Part shown: positions 1 to 6,192 of the stretch, in pieces
How the letters are laid out: each line of letters opens with the position of its first letter
Numbering within the stretch: position 1 is the stretch's first letter
Assembly (NCBI GenBank): GCA_021812735.1
Contig: JAKAMV010000611.1
Span: 1 to 6,372, forward strand
Reading direction: 5' to 3'
Length of the DNA stretch: 6,372 nt
From: Chloroflexota bacterium
GTDB lineage: Bacteria; Chloroflexota; Limnocylindria; Limnocylindrales; CSP1-4
Notes under the pieces: model-generated
Seen by the model: only the letters and a program-made list of their open reading frames with translations
The model's database searches: none
What the model was told of the DNA's origin: nothing
Made by a program: the position numbers and the translations under genes

Positions 1-833
1 GCCGCCGTCAGCCACGAGAGCTGTGCCACGACCGGCGCCATGGAACCCCAGAGCGGCGCGCCCGCCTGGGCGGTCCGCTGCAGGACCAGGCTGCCCACCC
101 CGATCGGCCCGAGCCCGATCCAGAGCGAGGGCGCCAGGGGCGCCGCCGGCAGCGGATGGAAGATCAGCCGGTCGTACAGGAGCGAGGCCACCAGCACGAA
201 CAGCACGAACCCCATCCCCCAGAACGCGTAGGCGCCGAAGAGCAGCGCGGCCGCGTCCTCGCGCCCCACGCGCGGCATCAGCGGGAGCAGGGCGAGAGGA
301 ACCACGATGTTGACCACGGGCGGGATGAACCACGCCCCGTTCGCCAGCTCGGGTCCCACCGGGTGCGTGATGAAGAGCAGGTGGGCGAAGAGCACGCTGA
401 CCACGAAGGCCAGCACCAGGCCCAGCGCGGCCAGGATTCCCACCGTCCAGGCGACATCCCTCGGGGCACCCACTGATGGCCCGATGGTCGCGATCCCCAC
501 GGCCAGGACGAGGATGCCGCCGGGGAACGTCCCGTAGAGCGCGCCGGCCACCGGGCTGCTCAGGTCCTGGCGGGCCGCGTCTGGGTGCTGGATCCAACGC
601 GCGACGTAGGGGATCCCGAGCAGGATCCCGAGCACGGCCGAGAGCGCGACCATGGCCACGCCGAAGGCCCTGGCGAGATCGCCGAGGCCCGCGATCTGCC
701 CCGGGTTCTGGTAGGCGATGATCCCGACGATGGCGGTGCCCATGACGGCGCCGTACCAGCCGGGGTGGAACTCGCGCAGCTGCAGCGTGTGCGCGGCCTC
801 CATGTCTTCCGCGGAGAACAGGGTGATGGACAC
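1..833 (-). CDS. TDT/SLAC1-family anion carrier (TehA/Mae1/Ssu1-like), 3' end cut by window edge
   Basis: Integral membrane carrier of the tellurite-resistance/dicarboxylate transporter (TDT, SLAC1/TehA) superfamily. Known members move sulfite, malate or other small anions across the cytoplasmic membrane. In view are 277 codons of a protein that usually has about 320-350 residues and ten helices, so roughly two helices lie beyond the left edge. Family marks are the opening FHPGWYGAVMGTAIVG at residues 22-37, a TFPGG segment near 102-106 and NGAWFIPPVVNIVVPL at 165-180. Hydrophobic stretches lie at about 25-43, 57-77, 97-118, 129-154, 168-187, 196-219, 234-251 and 262 onward. I chose the GTG start at 833 because GGAGG (841-845) sits 7 nt upstream; ATG at 803 is an alternative with a poorer site. 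It follows the TauE gene in the same direction after 129 nt, so it may share that transcript or have its own promoter. Family is fairly sure; substrate is unknown (sulfite is one guess from context). Confidence 0.85.
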   Translation of the reverse strand, partial: MSITLFSAEDMEAAHTLQLREFHPGWYGAVMGTAIVGIIAYQNPGQIAGLGDLARAFGVAMVALSAVLGILLGIPYVARWIQHPDAARQDLSSPVAGALYGTFPGGILVLAVGIATIGPSVGAPRDVAWTVGILAALGLVLAFVVSVLFAHLLFITHPVGPELANGAWFIPPVVNIVVPLALLPLMPRVGREDAAALLFGAYAFWGMGFVLFVLVASLLYDRLIFHPLPAAPLAPSLWIGLGPIGVGSLVLQRTAQAGAPLWGSMAPVVAQLSWLTA

Positions 834-840
834 GAAGAAA

Positions 841-845
841 CCTCC
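841..845 (-). promoter_or_regulatory. Ribosome binding site fixing the GTG start of the TDT carrier
   Basis: The minus strand reads GGAGG, a full Shine-Dalgarno core, 7 nt before the GTG at 833. This spacing favours the GTG over the in-frame ATG at 803. Confidence 0.7.
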
Positions 846-962
846 GGGGGGCTGACGAACGAACCGAGGAACCGGGTGGTCGTCAGGGTGGGGACGGGCA
901 CCCGGGACGCGCGGCGCACCGTCGGGGCGCGGCCCGCACCTGCGGACGCATCGGGCGTCGCA

Positions 963-1709
963 TCACAGCAGATCCAGCGCCATCTTGAGCGCGATCACCC
1001 AGAGCAGGACCCCGATGATCCGCTTGAGCTGGGCTCCCGTCAGCCGCGTCTGCATCACGTGCGACCCCGCCAGCGACCCTGCCCCGGCCAGCAGCGCCAT
1101 GGTGAGCGTGAAGCGTGGGTCGATGCCGCCTAGGGCGGCGTGGCCGGCGAAGCCCGAGAGCGACGAGAAGAACACGGCGAGCGCCGTGGTGCCGGCCGCG
1201 ACCTTGGGCTCCAGGCCGAGCCAGGTGAGACCGGGCAGGATGATGTTGCCGCCGCCGACGCCCAGCAGGCCCCCGAGGAACCCGGCCACGCCTCCCACCC
1301 CCGCGCCAACGCCGACCTCGGCGGTCCGGGACAGCGCGCGGCGGCTGGATCTGGCACGGTAGGAGAGCATCATCGCGCCGGCGAAGACGAGAAAGCCGAC
1401 GAAGAGCGCCAGCAGCACGCGCCGGTCGACGCTGGCGGTCAGGCGGGCACCGAATGGCGCCAGGGCCACCGCGGCCAGCAGCACCGGCACCCCCGCATGC
1501 CAGTCGATGAGCCGCCCCCGCCAGTAGGCGACCGTGGCCGCCGAGAGGCTGACCGCGTTCAGCAGCAGCGCCGTCGAGGTCGCCTGGCCCAGCGGCACGC
1601 CCAGGTAGTAGAAGAGCGGCACGAAGAGGAACGCGGCGCCCAGGCCGGCCATCGCCATGACGCCCGAGAAGACGAAGACGCTCGCCCCACCGACCGCGTA
1701 GAGCAGCAC
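963..1709 (-). CDS. TauE/SafE-family membrane permease (sulfite/organosulfonate exporter family)
   Basis: A 248-residue polytopic membrane protein of the TauE/SafE family (once called DUF81). Characterised or proposed members export sulfite, sulfoacetate or related organosulfur anions. The usual two-fold internal repeat is visible. The first half opens with GVMAMAGLGAAFLFVP (16-31) and the second carries the hallmark FLGGLLGVGGGNIILPGL (144-161). About eight hydrophobic segments are present: roughly 3-31, 40-62, 71-87, 97-117, 131-161, 170-190, 199-216 and 230-247. A positively charged cytoplasmic stretch (RARSSRRALSR, 118-128) divides the halves. Length is normal for the family. The start is GTG at 1709; a weak GAGG lies 11 nt upstream (1721-1724), and the gene begins 19 nt after the FmdE-like gene stops, so translational coupling is likely. 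The GGLG/GGG glycines expected in the first repeat are partly replaced (MAGLGAA). A weak 5-bp stem-loop (945-959) lies just past the stop. Exact substrate cannot be read from sequence. Confidence 0.88.
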   Translation of the reverse strand: MLLYAVGGASVFVFSGVMAMAGLGAAFLFVPLFYYLGVPLGQATSTALLLNAVSLSAATVAYWRGRLIDWHAGVPVLLAAVALAPFGARLTASVDRRVLLALFVGFLVFAGAMMLSYRARSSRRALSRTAEVGVGAGVGGVAGFLGGLLGVGGGNIILPGLTWLGLEPKVAAGTTALAVFFSSLSGFAGHAALGGIDPRFTLTMALLAGAGSLAGSHVMQTRLTGAQLKRIIGVLLWVIALKMALDLL

Positions 1710-1728
1710 GGTTCGAACAGCCTCGCAC

Positions 1729-2331
1729 TCAGCGCGGATAGCCCGAACAGGCCGCGCACACGAGCCGCCCCTCCGCCACGCGGAGGTACGGCTCGGCGAC
1801 GAGCTCGCCGCAGGATGGGCAGACCGCGAAGCGGACCACTTCCTCGGGCTCGCTCCACGTGCGGAGCTCGACCGGGCCGACGGTCATGATCTCGTCTGCC
1901 GGCGCGTCCCAGATCAGGTGCACCACCTCCATCTGTTCCTCGTCGGGGATCTGCGAGGCCGGCACGCCCGCGGCACGCTTCTGCATGAAGGAGGTTGCGC
2001 GGATCTTCGGCTGGAGGGTGGGCCGGTACGCGACCCGGACGGCTCGTCGGGCGCCCTTGTCGACCAGGGTGACCGCAAACTTCCCCTCCCCCGACTTCTC
2101 GATGTTGCCCTTGCCGAAGGTGCACCCAGTGGTGAACTGGATCCCGTCGCCGAAGCACATCCCGCCGTGGTAGTCGCCGGTCTCGATGATCGCGTGCAGC
2201 TCCTTGGCGCCGGCGCGCGTGACGCCCAGCTCCCGCATCGCGGCCAGGCCCAGCCGCACGCCGGCCGTGCTGGCCCAGCACTTGTGGCCGTGGAAGGCCA
2301 GGGCCTGGTTCAGGATCTCTGCATCGTCCAT
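1729..2331 (-). CDS. FmdE-like metal-binding protein with C-terminal zinc ribbon
   Basis: A 200-residue soluble protein. Residues about 10-110 match the FmdE domain, named after a protein co-purifying with molybdenum formylmethanofuran dehydrogenase but found in many non-methanogens, where its role is unknown. Visible marks are AFHGHKC at 12-18 (H14, H16, C18), an acidic/Cys-rich centre with C59, and TTGCTFGKGNIEKSGEGK at 67-84, the most conserved block of the family. The C-terminus is a four-cysteine zinc ribbon, C171-x2-C174 and C192-x2-C195, as in several FmdE proteins. Between them is a basic linker (QPKIRATSFMQKR, 107-119). Canonical FmdE proteins usually have Cys-Pro after HGHxC; here it is Cys-Trp. 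The ATG at 2331 has GGGGA (2340-2344) 8 nt upstream. The gene lies 18 nt after the DsrE-like gene and 19 nt before the permease, so the three are very likely one operon. Nothing nearby suggests methanogenesis, so the FmdE name should not be read as that pathway. Confidence 0.85.
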   Translation of the reverse strand: MDDAEILNQALAFHGHKCWASTAGVRLGLAAMRELGVTRAGAKELHAIIETGDYHGGMCFGDGIQFTTGCTFGKGNIEKSGEGKFAVTLVDKGARRAVRVAYRPTLQPKIRATSFMQKRAAGVPASQIPDEEQMEVVHLIWDAPADEIMTVGPVELRTWSEPEEVVRFAVCPSCGELVAEPYLRVAEGRLVCAACSGYPR

Positions 2332-2349
2332 GGATCGTTTCCCCGGTGG

Positions 2350-2733
2350 CTAGTAGACGAGGACGTGGGGGGCCGAGCTCAGCTCGAGGAGGAAGCGCCC
2401 GGCGGCGACCACCTCGGCGTTCTCGACGAGCTGCGAGGCGGCGTCGATGCCGCGCTTGTTGACGCCGAGCGGGCAGGCCAGCAGCCGCCCTCCGAGCTCG
2501 CGGTAGTCGGCCAGCGGCTTCGACAGGGGCGGGTAGCCGTCGACGGCGACGCGGGTCGCGTCGCTCAGCAGCGCCAGGGTCCCCGTCAGCAGGCCGCCTC
2601 CGGCCCCCAAGACGAGGATGCGCAGCGCGAACAGCAGCGCGAACAGCAGCCTCGGCGACGGCTTGCCGTGTGCGACGGCCTGAGCATGCAGCGTAGGGCT
2701 CGCGACAGCCGAGGTCGGGGAGGTGGCGTTCAT
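2350..2733 (-). CDS. DsrE/DsrF-like small protein with unusual hydrophobic N-terminal half
   Basis: A 127-residue protein. The C-terminal part resembles the DsrE/DsrF/TusD-like fold: DATRVAVDGYPPL (58-70), GGRLLACP (81-88) with C87, then NKRGID (92-97) and a closing ENAEVVAAGRFLLE ... PHVLVY. Family members act as small sulfur-relay or persulfide-binding proteins, or have no known role. The N-terminal half is odd. After a Ser/Thr/Ala-rich leader (1-22) comes SPRLLFALLFALRIL and a glycine-rich hydrophobic stretch to about residue 56. That stretch is shorter than the usual first beta-alpha-beta unit and is built over a 12-bp tandem repeat. It could be an altered core strand and helix, a membrane anchor, or the product of an in-frame rearrangement. 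The ATG at 2733 is the only ATG or GTG after the in-frame stop at 2854-2856, and it has no clear Shine-Dalgarno. The gene heads the operon with the FmdE-like and TauE genes. I am moderately sure of the DsrE relation and unsure of function. Confidence 0.62.
   Translation of the reverse strand: MNATSPTSAVASPTLHAQAVAHGKPSPRLLFALLFALRILVLGAGGGLLTGTLALLSDATRVAVDGYPPLSKPLADYRELGGRLLACPLGVNKRGIDAASQLVENAEVVAAGRFLLELSSAPHVLVY
2622..2650. repeat. 12-bp tandem repeat, about 2.4 copies, inside the DsrE-like gene
   Basis: The unit GCAGCGCGAACA repeats with a 12-bp period over 29 bp and no mismatch. On the coding (minus) strand it encodes the repeated peptide LLFALLFAL. Because the period is a multiple of three, gain or loss of a unit changes length by four residues without a frameshift. 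Confidence 0.8.
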
Positions 2734-2757
2734 TGAGGATGCCGCTCTGCATACGGA

Positions 2758-2797
2758 GGCGGGGAGGCGTAGGGCGCGATGCCTTTGCCTCCCCGCC
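2758..2797. promoter_or_regulatory. Perfect 11-bp inverted repeat in the leader of the DsrE-like gene
   Basis: GGCGGGGAGGC at 2758-2768 is exactly complementary to GCCTCCCCGCC at 2787-2797, with an 18-nt loop that contains a small inner GGC/GCC stem (2773-2775 with 2781-2783). On the minus-strand transcript the structure would end 24 nt before the ATG at 2733. Neither side has a T-tract, so it does not look like an ordinary intrinsic terminator. It may be a leader hairpin that affects translation or mRNA stability, or a dyad operator. No known riboswitch consensus is recognised. Confidence 0.5.
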
Positions 2798-3063
2798 GGT
2801 TCGTTCGTCGTGGCGACGGCCCCGGCCGGCCAGCGGGGCAGGCCCGGCGGTGCTCATGCCGTCAACATCTCAGGCGCAACTGTGACAAGGTCGGCTGAGG
2901 CGCGCCTGGGTCGCGCGGCCCGTTGTCGCAGGGCCGGATGGCCCGCGCCGCCCCGGTTGCCTGCACGTTCTCTCCCCGTTGCACGGCACCGGGGCTCGGC
3001 GGGGCGCATCATCCATGCGCGGCCTCGCTGCTGTGTCGAACGTGTGGAACCTCCGGCTGGACT

Positions 3064-3069
3064 GAGGGA
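3064..3069 (+). promoter_or_regulatory. Ribosome binding site of the H+-ATPase gene
   Basis: GAGGGA lies 5 nt before the ATG at 3075 and supports that start. Confidence 0.6.
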
Positions 3070-3074
3070 CTTCG

Positions 3075-5447
3075 ATGGGAACGGTTGACTCTGCGTCGGT
3101 CAGCACCGCCGTCGTGACGCCCGCGACCGCCGCCCTGACCGGCCTCTCGAGCAAGGAGGCCGCGCGTCTCCTTCTCCAGCACGGTCCCAATACGACCCCC
3201 GAACAACACGTGTCGACCGTGCGCCTGCTGATCGGCAAGCTCTGGGCCCCGGTCCCGTGGATGCTCGAGGTGACCATCGCCCTCGAGCTCGGCCTGGGCA
3301 AGACGCTCGAGGCGGTCGTGGTCGCGGCGTTGCTGCTCTTCAATGCGCTCGTCAGCTGGGTGCAGGAGAGCCGCGCCCAGGAAGCACTCTCGCTGCTCCG
3401 CAAGCGCCTGAGCGTGGTGGCGCGTGTCCTGCGGGATGGCGCCTGGCAGCGCCTTCCGGCGCAGGAGCTGGTGCCCGGGGACGTGGTCCACCTGCGGGTG
3501 GGGGACGTGGTGCCCTCCGACGTCGCGCTCGCCGACGGGCTGCTCGAAGTCGACCAGTCGGCCCTGACCGGCGAGTCCCTGCCGGTCGAGGTCGGCGAGG
3601 GTCACGCGGTGTACGCGGGCAGCACGGTGACCCGCGGCGAGGCAACCGGCACGGTCACCGCGACCGGCGGTGGGACGTATTTCGGGCACACCGCCGAACT
3701 CGTCCGGACGGCCCGAACTGCCAGCCACCTGGAGGCGGTCGTCACGCGGATCGTGCGCGCGCTGGTCGCGCTCGACCTCGCGCTCACGGTCCTGGTGGTG
3801 GGGATCGGCCTGGCCAGTCACGGAACGGTCACTGAGATGCTCTCCTTCGGGGTGGTCCTGCTGCTTGCCTCGGTCCCCGTCGCGCTGCCTGCCACGTTCG
3901 CGCTGGCCGGGGCCCTCGGCGCCCACGAGCTGGCCGAACGCGGGGTCCTCACCACGCGGCTGTCCGCCATCGAGGAGGCAGCCGGCATGGACGTGGCCTG
4001 CACCGACAAGACGGGCACCATCACGCTCAACCAGCTCGCCCTGTCGGAGACGGTCGCCTACCCACCCGAGACCCAGGCCACGCTGCTCGCCCTCGCCTGC
4101 CAGGCGTCGGACGAGGCCACCCAGGACCCCATCGACCTGGCCATCCTGGCCGGCGCTGGGGCGGCGGGGATCGACCTGTCCGCCATACGCCGGGTCGCCT
4201 TCACGCCGTTCGCGCCCGAGACCAAGATCTCGGAGGCGCGCGTCGAGATGGCGGGGACCACGCGTCGCGTGGTGAAGGGTGCGCCACCGGTGGTCGCGAC
4301 GCTCTGCGCCGACCCCCCGGCGTCCCTCGAGAGGGACCTGGAGTCGATGGCGGAGCGCGGGCTGCGGGTGCTCGCGGTCGCGGCCGGCGAGGCGGAGCGG
4401 CTGCAGCTGGTTGGTCTGGTGGGGCTGCAGGACCCGCCGCGGCCGGAATCTCGCGCGCTGGTCGCCAGTCTGGAGGGGCTCGGACTGCGCGTGATCATGA
4501 TCACCGGGGACACCCTGCCCACCGCCCGGGCGATGGCCGCGGAGGTGGGCCTCGAAGGTTCGGCCTGCGAGGCCGCCGAGATCCGGGAACGTGCGCTCCC
4601 GCCCACCTGCGCGGTGCTCGCCGACGTGCTTCCGGAGGACAAGTTCGACCTGGTCCGCCGGTTGCAGGAGCAGGGCCACGTCGTGGGCATGACGGGCGAC
4701 GGGGTGAACGACGCACCCGCCCTCAGGCAGGCGGAGGTCGGGATCGCGGTGGCGAACGCGACCGACGTCGCCCGCGCGGCAGCCAGCATCGTGCTGACGC
4801 AGCCGGGCCTGGGGGATGTCGTGGCCGCCATCGAGCTCAGCCGGCGGATCTACCAGCGCATGCTGACTTACGCGCTGAACTCCAGCATCAAGAAGCTCGA
4901 GGTGCCGGTCTTCCTGAGCCTGGTCTTCCTGGCCACCGGCCGCATTGCGCTGAGCCCGCTGCTGATGGTGCTGCTGCTCTTCGCCAACGACTTCGCGACC
5001 ATGGCCATCACCACCGACCGGGCGCCATCGTCGCGCCGGCCCAACCGCTGGGCGGTCCAGCCGTTGCTGCTGGGCGCGCTCGGGGTCGCGCTGCCATCGC
5101 TCGCGTTGACGCTTGCCGTCTTCTGGGCGGGCGGTGCTGTGCTCGGCCTGGATGCGGTTCGCCTCCAAACGCTCGCCTTCGTGACGCTGGCCGTTGGCAG
5201 CCAGGCGACCGTCTACCTGGTGCGCGAGCCACGTCGGCTCTGGAGTTCGCGGCCGGGCCCCTGGCTCACGGCGGCCTCAGCGGGGGCGATCCTGGCCGTG
5301 GCCGCGCTGGCCGGTGCCGGCTGGCTGATGGCGCCGCTCAGCCCGGTGGTCGTGGCGGCGGTGCTTGCGGCCGTGGGACTCTGGGCGGTGCTGATCGACT
5401 GGTTCAAGGTGCGGCTCTTCGGACGGCTGGGCCTGCACGTGGTATAG
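3075..5447 (+). CDS. P3A-type plasma-membrane H+-exporting P-type ATPase
   Basis: A 790-residue ion pump that couples ATP hydrolysis to outward H+ transport across the cytoplasmic membrane. All P-type landmarks are present: actuator TGES at 165-168, PVALP in helix M4 at 268-272, phosphorylated Asp311 in DKTGTITLNQ, KGAP at 401-404, MITGD at 475-479, and GDGVNDAP at 541-548. The P3A subfamily (like plant AHA2, yeast Pma1 and methanogen homologues) is indicated by TRLSAIEEAAGMDV before the phosphorylation site, by FANDFATMAITTDR in M6 (636-649), whose Asp639 aligns with the proton-binding Asp684 of AHA2, and by the RE-P-R-LW-SRPGPWL block at 717-731. Helices fall near 52-72, 78-96, 224-247, 255-282, 608-622, 626-646, 662-685, 697-715, 731-753 and 755-777. 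The protein ends right after the last helix, so it lacks the C-terminal autoinhibitory domain of plant and fungal pumps. In the nucleotide domain the usual FxPFDPxxKRTEA reads FTPFAPETKISEA (376-388). Single gene, divergent from the DsrE-like operon; substrate assignment is by homology. Confidence 0.92.
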   Translation: MGTVDSASVSTAVVTPATAALTGLSSKEAARLLLQHGPNTTPEQHVSTVRLLIGKLWAPVPWMLEVTIALELGLGKTLEAVVVAALLLFNALVSWVQESRAQEALSLLRKRLSVVARVLRDGAWQRLPAQELVPGDVVHLRVGDVVPSDVALADGLLEVDQSALTGESLPVEVGEGHAVYAGSTVTRGEATGTVTATGGGTYFGHTAELVRTARTASHLEAVVTRIVRALVALDLALTVLVVGIGLASHGTVTEMLSFGVVLLLASVPVALPATFALAGALGAHELAERGVLTTRLSAIEEAAGMDVACTDKTGTITLNQLALSETVAYPPETQATLLALACQASDEATQDPIDLAILAGAGAAGIDLSAIRRVAFTPFAPETKISEARVEMAGTTRRVVKGAPPVVATLCADPPASLERDLESMAERGLRVLAVAAGEAERLQLVGLVGLQDPPRPESRALVASLEGLGLRVIMITGDTLPTARAMAAEVGLEGSACEAAEIRERALPPTCAVLADVLPEDKFDLVRRLQEQGHVVGMTGDGVNDAPALRQAEVGIAVANATDVARAAASIVLTQPGLGDVVAAIELSRRIYQRMLTYALNSSIKKLEVPVFLSLVFLATGRIALSPLLMVLLLFANDFATMAITTDRAPSSRRPNRWAVQPLLLGALGVALPSLALTLAVFWAGGAVLGLDAVRLQTLAFVTLAVGSQATVYLVREPRRLWSSRPGPWLTAASAGAILAVAALAGAGWLMAPLSPVVVAAVLAAVGLWAVLIDWFKVRLFGRLGLHVV

Positions 5448-5448
5448 C

Positions 5449-5495
5449 CGGCTCCGGCGGCCAGAGCACCGGGCAGGGTCAGGCAGCCGGAGCCG
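5449..5495. terminator. Possible bidirectional terminator hairpin between convergent genes
   Basis: CGGCTCCGGC (5449-5458) is exactly complementary to GCCGGAGCCG (5486-5495), with a 27-nt loop. It starts 2 bp after the ATPase stop; the right arm lies within the last codons of the stress-protein gene. There is no T-run on either side. Position suits a shared terminator, but the long loop and lack of a T-tract keep this tentative. Confidence 0.35.
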
Positions 5496-5949
5496 CGTCG
5501 TCCGACGCGCGCAGCAGCAGTACCGGCACCGTCGCGCGGCGGATCACGCCTTCGGCCACGCTGCCCAGGATGAGGTGCGCCAGGCCGTGGCGCCCGTGGG
5601 TGCCCATCACGATCAGGCCGGCGCCCCAGCGGTCCGCTTCCGCGAGAATCTCGGCGGCCGGGTCGTCCACGTCGGTCTCGAGCATGACCGACTCGGCGGC
5701 GATACCTGCGGTGCGCGCCTCTGCCAGGGCGGCATCGAGGATGCGGGCCCCCGACTCACGGAGCGCGGCATCCATGGTGTCGTAGTTGATGAACGCCATC
5801 TCGGCCCACGGCGCCAGCGCCACGCCGAGGTCGATCACGTGGGCGACCTTGAGGGCCGCGTGCTGGTCCGAGGCCAGTCGGAGGGCCTCCCGGTATGCCC
5901 GGGTCGAAGGCCCGCTGCCGTCGACCGCGGCCAGGATTCGATCGTACAT
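5479..5949 (-). CDS. Universal stress protein (UspA family), ATP-binding type
   Basis: A 156-residue cytoplasmic protein, the usual length for a single UspA domain. It opens MYDRILAAVDGS with the nucleotide-contacting Asp10, and carries the ATP-binding signature G-x2-G-x9-G-S as G116, G119, G129 and S130, followed by VIRRATVPVLLLR. So it should be an ATP-binding Usp rather than the non-binding UspA type. Such proteins dimerise and help cells survive starvation, oxidative or energy stress, and some control neighbouring transporters. The start is the ATG at 5949, because AAGGAGG (5957-5963) sits 7 nt upstream. The same frame stays open to an ATG at 6177, but that extension is arginine-rich, has no family match and would bury this strong site. 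It converges on the H+-ATPase gene with only 31 bp between the two stops, and has a 243-bp upstream gap, so it is probably transcribed alone. Confidence 0.95.
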   Translation of the reverse strand: MYDRILAAVDGSGPSTRAYREALRLASDQHAALKVAHVIDLGVALAPWAEMAFINYDTMDAALRESGARILDAALAEARTAGIAAESVMLETDVDDPAAEILAEADRWGAGLIVMGTHGRHGLAHLILGSVAEGVIRRATVPVLLLRASDDAAPAA

Positions 5950-5956
5950 GGGGAGT

Positions 5957-5963
5957 CCTCCTT
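5957..5963 (-). promoter_or_regulatory. Strong ribosome binding site deciding the universal stress protein start
   Basis: AAGGAGG on the minus strand, 7 nt before the ATG at 5949. This is the best Shine-Dalgarno match in the window and rules against the longer reading from 6177. Confidence 0.85.
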
Positions 5964-6153
5964 CTGCCGTCACCTCCGACGGTCTCCACACAAGACGTGG
6001 GCCACCATACAGCCGGGACACGGGCGCCGGAACCACGCGCGTCCTCGCAGTCGCCCCCGGACGATGCGATCGACCACCGTCCGGCCAGGAGCGACAGTGC
6101 CACGAGCCATTGGCGGCCATGTCTCGAGCGTGGGGCATCCGCCCTCGATCGCC

Positions 6154-6175
6154 GGTGCGAGCCCGCGGCTCGACC
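6154..6175 (-). terminator. Stem-loop after the right-edge minus-strand ORF
   Basis: CGAGCC (6158-6163) pairs with GGCTCG (6167-6172) around a 3-nt loop; GGT (6154-6156) and ACC (6173-6175) extend it to nine pairs with one bulged G. It begins about 17 nt after the stop of the ORF ending at 6193, where a terminator would be expected, but no T-tract follows on the minus strand. Confidence 0.35.
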
Positions 6176-6192
6176 ACGCAAGACGCGCCCGT

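Larger units (their letters stand above)
2734..3074. other. Divergent intergenic region between the DsrE-like operon and the H+-ATPase gene
   Basis: The 341 bp hold no convincing gene; open frames here are short, arginine- and proline-rich and lack family features. The region must carry the promoters of both divergent units. On the minus strand a TTGACG hexamer (2860-2865) resembles a sigma-70 -35 box, but no matching -10 follows at 16-18 bp, so I do not call a promoter. On the plus strand I see no clear promoter before 3075. The notable structure is the inverted repeat at 2758-2797, listed separately. Confidence 0.6.

Noticed and set aside
156..1133. Several plus-strand open frames of 60-180 codons over the TDT carrier gene
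   Set aside because: The minus-strand frame gives a clean polytopic membrane protein with TDT/SLAC1 motifs; the plus-strand products are charged low-complexity shadows.
1140..1889. A 249-codon plus-strand frame opposite TauE and the end of the FmdE-like gene
   Set aside because: Composition is that of a reverse-frame shadow (Glu/Gln/His/Arg-rich) and no motif is visible.
1559..2857. A 432-codon minus-strand frame overlapping the DsrE-like, FmdE-like and TauE genes
   Set aside because: Arg/Gly/Ala-rich with no family features; it runs out of frame with three recognisable genes on the same strand.
2860..2865. TTGACG on the minus strand as a -35 promoter box for the DsrE-like operon
   Set aside because: No acceptable -10 hexamer lies 16-18 bp downstream; a lone hexamer is not enough to call a promoter.
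2879..2887. CTGTGACAA, like half of a CRP/FNR-type operator
   Set aside because: There is no second half-site at the right spacing, so this is a chance match.
3009..5168. A 719-codon open frame on the minus strand, antisense to the H+-ATPase gene
   Set aside because: The product is low-complexity, rich in Arg, Gln, His, Gly and Asp, with no domain or membrane pattern. It is the expected shadow of a high-GC coding sequence, and the plus-strand ATPase has every catalytic motif in order.
5950..6177. N-terminal extension of the universal stress protein to an ATG at 6177
   Set aside because: The extension is Arg-rich and unlike any UspA N-terminus, and AAGGAGG is placed exactly for the start at 5949.
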